64,000 nt of DNA from NCBI GenBank assembly GCA_963575655.1, contig CAUYTY010000239.1, positions 1 through 64,000 on the forward strand. The letters are read 5' to 3'. Source of the DNA: Gammaproteobacteria bacterium. Lineage in GTDB: Bacteria; Pseudomonadota; Gammaproteobacteria; CAIRSR01. Shown here piece by piece: positions 62,601 to 64,000 of the stretch. How positions within the stretch are numbered: position 1 is the stretch's first letter; each line of letters begins with the position of its first letter. The position numbers and the translations under genes are program-made. The notes beneath the pieces were generated by a model. The model did not search any database, was not told the origin of the DNA, and worked only from the letters and a program-made list of their open reading frames with translations.

Positions 62601-64000
62601 TTTGCGGACTATCACGCCCAGGACGCTAATGCCACCAATGATGCCATTCAGGAATTACAGGGGCGCGGGCTACGCGACATGCAATGGTCTTCGAATAAGC
62701 GGGGACGCATTATCAAGCAGCTTCAAAAGAAAGCGGATCAAGAACGGCGCATCACCCGTGTTGAAGCACGTCGTGAGGTGATGAGTCAACCTGTCTATCA
62801 GGCGTGGGATAAATTAGACCGAGGAGAACTGATAGAGGGAATGGAAACGAAAAAGAAAAGCGATCCCGATGTAGTCGATCCGTCGATGGATTCGCTGCTG
62901 ACCGCAATGGCTAAGTTGGGGGGGCTGGACCGTGCAGAGGTCGAAGCGGATGGTTGGATTGACCCGAAAGAAAAATCTCCGATGCCGCTCTTCGGGAAGC
63001 CATCACTGCGGAAAACCGGGGGGTTGTCCGTCGATGCCATGAGTGAGGCACTGAGCCAGTATGGTTACCTGCGCCTGGATGAGCACGGGAAATGGGAGGT
63101 GGCCGAGTTGGAAGATAAAGTCAGGGACGAGTTAGCGGGTACTCCGCGCTACTCCAACGCGGTCGATCCGGATAGATTGGGGAGTCGTCTACTCAAAACT
63201 GGCGCCAAGGGGCGGTTAGATCGCGGCGGGTTGTTGGATATTGGGCTCTCCGAAGAACAAATATATGAGTTGGATAAGAAAGGGGTTACAGCGGCGGATG
63301 GAATCCATCCCGACCTAGCAGCGGAACGCCTGGGATTTTCTTCAGGGGATGAACTGGCGCGGGCCTTGATTGCAGCAGAACCGCCCAAATGGGCGATTGA
63401 GAAGCTCACAGATTTCAACATGCTGATTCGCCATGGGGAATTGGCTACACCGGAGGCGATTGAACGGGCCGCCGATCAGGCCATCCACACCGAGGTGCGG
63501 GCGCGTTTTGTGGCAACGGAAGAAGCTATCCTGGCGAAAGCGGTGGGTAAGCGCGGGGTGTTATTGAGTGCGGCCCGTGAGTTTGCCCATAAGATGATTA
63601 GTCAGCTCAAGGTCCGCGATGTCCGCCCCAGTCGATACTCCTCTGCTGGGGAGCGTGCGGCGCGTGTCGCAGTGAATGCGGAACGCAACGGTGATATAGC
63701 TACCGCTGCCGCTGAGAAGCGCAACCAGGTGATCAATATCCAGGCTGCGCGTGCCGCGCATTCGGCGCGTGAGGAGATAGAGGCAACCGTCAAATACCTG
63801 CGCGGATTTGCCAAGCCCACCATCCGCAAGAAACTTTCCAACGAGTATTTGGATCGGATAGACCGATTACTGGAAAATGTGGATCTCGCTAACCGGTCTC
63901 TCAAGCAGATTGATAGTGATAACAGTCTGCGCGGCTGGGTGGAGGCCAAGCTAAGTGAAGGCGAAGACCCAAGTATTTCCGAGGCGTTGTTATCGAAAGA
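59610..64000 (+). CDS. Very large phage polyvalent protein, 3' end outside window
   Basis: One frame stays open from the ATG at 59610 to the window end, at least 1463 residues. The N-terminus holds a duplicated motif (DFSDDDYAAAVEESLQPQ, then EFSDDDYAAAVVESLQPQ). A membrane-like segment lies near 260 (SLGMMAPGLLLAIATG). At 830-834 is HELGH within NTIVLLQDADLSTFLHELGH, the metallopeptidase-like domain of phage polyvalent proteins. Charged helical regions follow. It stands where T7 has gp16, so it is probably ejected with DNA. Confidence 0.85.
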   Translation, partial: MNRDFSDDDYAAAVEESLQPQLSAQSRPTSLVRENREFSDDDYAAAVVESLQPQSPKPVTPSLAQSARAGFVQAVGTNPDAYAEAQRVAKRVGVPVTTAVSMPSEINLQDRVRSVDFDTLAHMSPATAALFSDLEKAKVAHDDINNLSTIESKLRATGPKEGGVMDNLWHFAQSVARAPEGIARNIAAGFVPGFNARAWGVIEGAGALGSQYVERPLGVNEGNGAFGWLQAKAGEYRRLQEEMMREWTGDYASRGDIEKGIASGGQSLGMMAPGLLLAIATGNPKFAIGLGAAQQGSESVTKALDQGASAATALTLGIEDAGAEWATEMLPMGKFISDLKVGAPFLKLLGNQMVREVPSELAATAWQNFNEWANLHPEKNISQYLKELVPDEAQTVIATITQTFLTAGLGHTVNSFATRAEKAATAETNAPQLENIAKLSAASKTRQRDPETFEQFVKEGVKDRPVDTTFIDANTLFQLGIAEEVANISPSVAEQLTTARATGGLIAIPTEEYLTRIAPTEFSGPLLDHVKFDPDGYTRAESADFLKNHAEELQAEVEQVLKERPGAEIFRESQERVKQRILDELNTTNRFPQEVNHLYATLPAAYAATRAAKMGITPEQFFDRNPLRVVEKSLGGDEYGQKGHGPFGPSLTDYHHDAQGAISRLMEMKTGEAIGALHHPDIGDIDLVWGAEGTGASDGYGLAKLVKWHPEVISDLQGILSEMKVHSRSENRVQLESEKHKGGVRLQWDGESKHWLLTAYEKRGDVVTRTDTDHTQGEGDTARPTVASEDIVDKAIQEFYQGQAVLRGAYNPLANTIVLLQDADLSTFLHELGHYFFENDIQLAGELLLKERTETLSAGEQEILDDVHKLMNSHGISGGLDEQVMTWEHLSPEERRAHHEKTAESFERYLIEGKAPSIELHGVFQRFRGFLLNVYTSLKNFLKGHPAAGELSDEVRGVFDRMLATNEQIALAEKGRSMMPLFTDWIQAEKAGITLQEFADYHAQDANATNDAIQELQGRGLRDMQWSSNKRGRIIKQLQKKADQERRITRVEARREVMSQPVYQAWDKLDRGELIEGMETKKKSDPDVVDPSMDSLLTAMAKLGGLDRAEVEADGWIDPKEKSPMPLFGKPSLRKTGGLSVDAMSEALSQYGYLRLDEHGKWEVAELEDKVRDELAGTPRYSNAVDPDRLGSRLLKTGAKGRLDRGGLLDIGLSEEQIYELDKKGVTAADGIHPDLAAERLGFSSGDELARALIAAEPPKWAIEKLTDFNMLIRHGELATPEAIERAADQAIHTEVRARFVATEEAILAKAVGKRGVLLSAAREFAHKMISQLKVRDVRPSRYSSAGERAARVAVNAERNGDIATAAAEKRNQVINIQAARAAHSAREEIEATVKYLRGFAKPTIRKKLSNEYLDRIDRLLENVDLANRSLKQIDSDNSLRGWVEAKLSEGEDPSISEALLSK

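Noticed and set aside
46000-64000. Diversity-generating retroelement, expected because the late genes resemble BPP-1
   Set aside because: No reverse transcriptase and no template/variable repeat pair is visible in the window; it could lie beyond 64000.

Overview
The window looks like the chromosome of a sulfur-oxidising gammaproteobacterium (purple sulfur bacterium or a Thiotrichales-like relative). The main reason is a complete oxidative-type dissimilatory sulfite reductase cluster in the Allochromatium order dsrABEFHCMKLJOPN, with dsrEFH, a cysteine-bearing DsrC and DsrL, which are hallmarks of sulfur oxidisers rather than sulfate reducers. Species cannot be named from the sequence alone.

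Layout. (1) 1-1320: gene-free, built of repeats: four ~70 bp tandem units with G/C homopolymers, a 175 bp MITE-like element and two long inverted repeats. (2) 1321-10089, minus strand: a type I restriction-modification operon, hsdM - YhcG/DUF1016 nuclease - hsdS - prlF/yhaV toxin-antitoxin - hsdR, mostly with 4 bp stop/start overlaps. A second copy of the MITE lies at 10959-11126 in the same orientation, so the two copies bracket the operon; a cysteine-free DsrC paralogue (RspA-like) sits inside the bracket. (3) 11254-12906, minus strand: a compact three-gene operon of a Cas6/Cmx6-family protein, a helical-repeat-like protein and a 59-residue protein, with no CRISPR array or other cas gene. 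(4) 13635-26684, plus strand: the dsr operon. DsrAB is the siroheme sulfite reductase; DsrEFH passes sulfur to DsrC; DsrMKJOP is the membrane complex that handles DsrC thiol/disulfide chemistry; DsrL is the NAD(P)H-linked reductase; DsrN is the siroheme amidase. dsrL carries a one-base frameshift in a run of nine C. dsrR and dsrS are absent; a small exported protein and a DUF3373 porin-like protein (ExtJ/ExtI-like) and a CrcB fluoride channel follow.

(5) 29822 to the window end: a prophage integrated at tRNA-Thr(TGT). Order: integrase, excisionase-like protein, lipoprotein morons, CI/Cro switch, a helicase split by an IS630-type element, a frameshifted endolysin, two toxin-antitoxin pairs (RelE/HigA-like and BrnTA) interleaved with two antirepressor genes, a primase-helicase, then a podovirus (Bordetella BPP-1-like) packaging, capsid, tail and internal-protein module ending in a very large polyvalent protein that runs off the window. 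The late genes look intact, while the helicase and endolysin are broken, so the prophage may be decaying or helper-dependent.

The strongest regulatory discovery is a pair of C4-like antisense RNA modules (about 40930-41200 and 42265-42535), each upstream of a different antirepressor. Their antisense, leader-hairpin and Shine-Dalgarno pairings change in concert between the copies. The orphan Cas6 operon beside dsr is the best candidate for an undescribed protein system.
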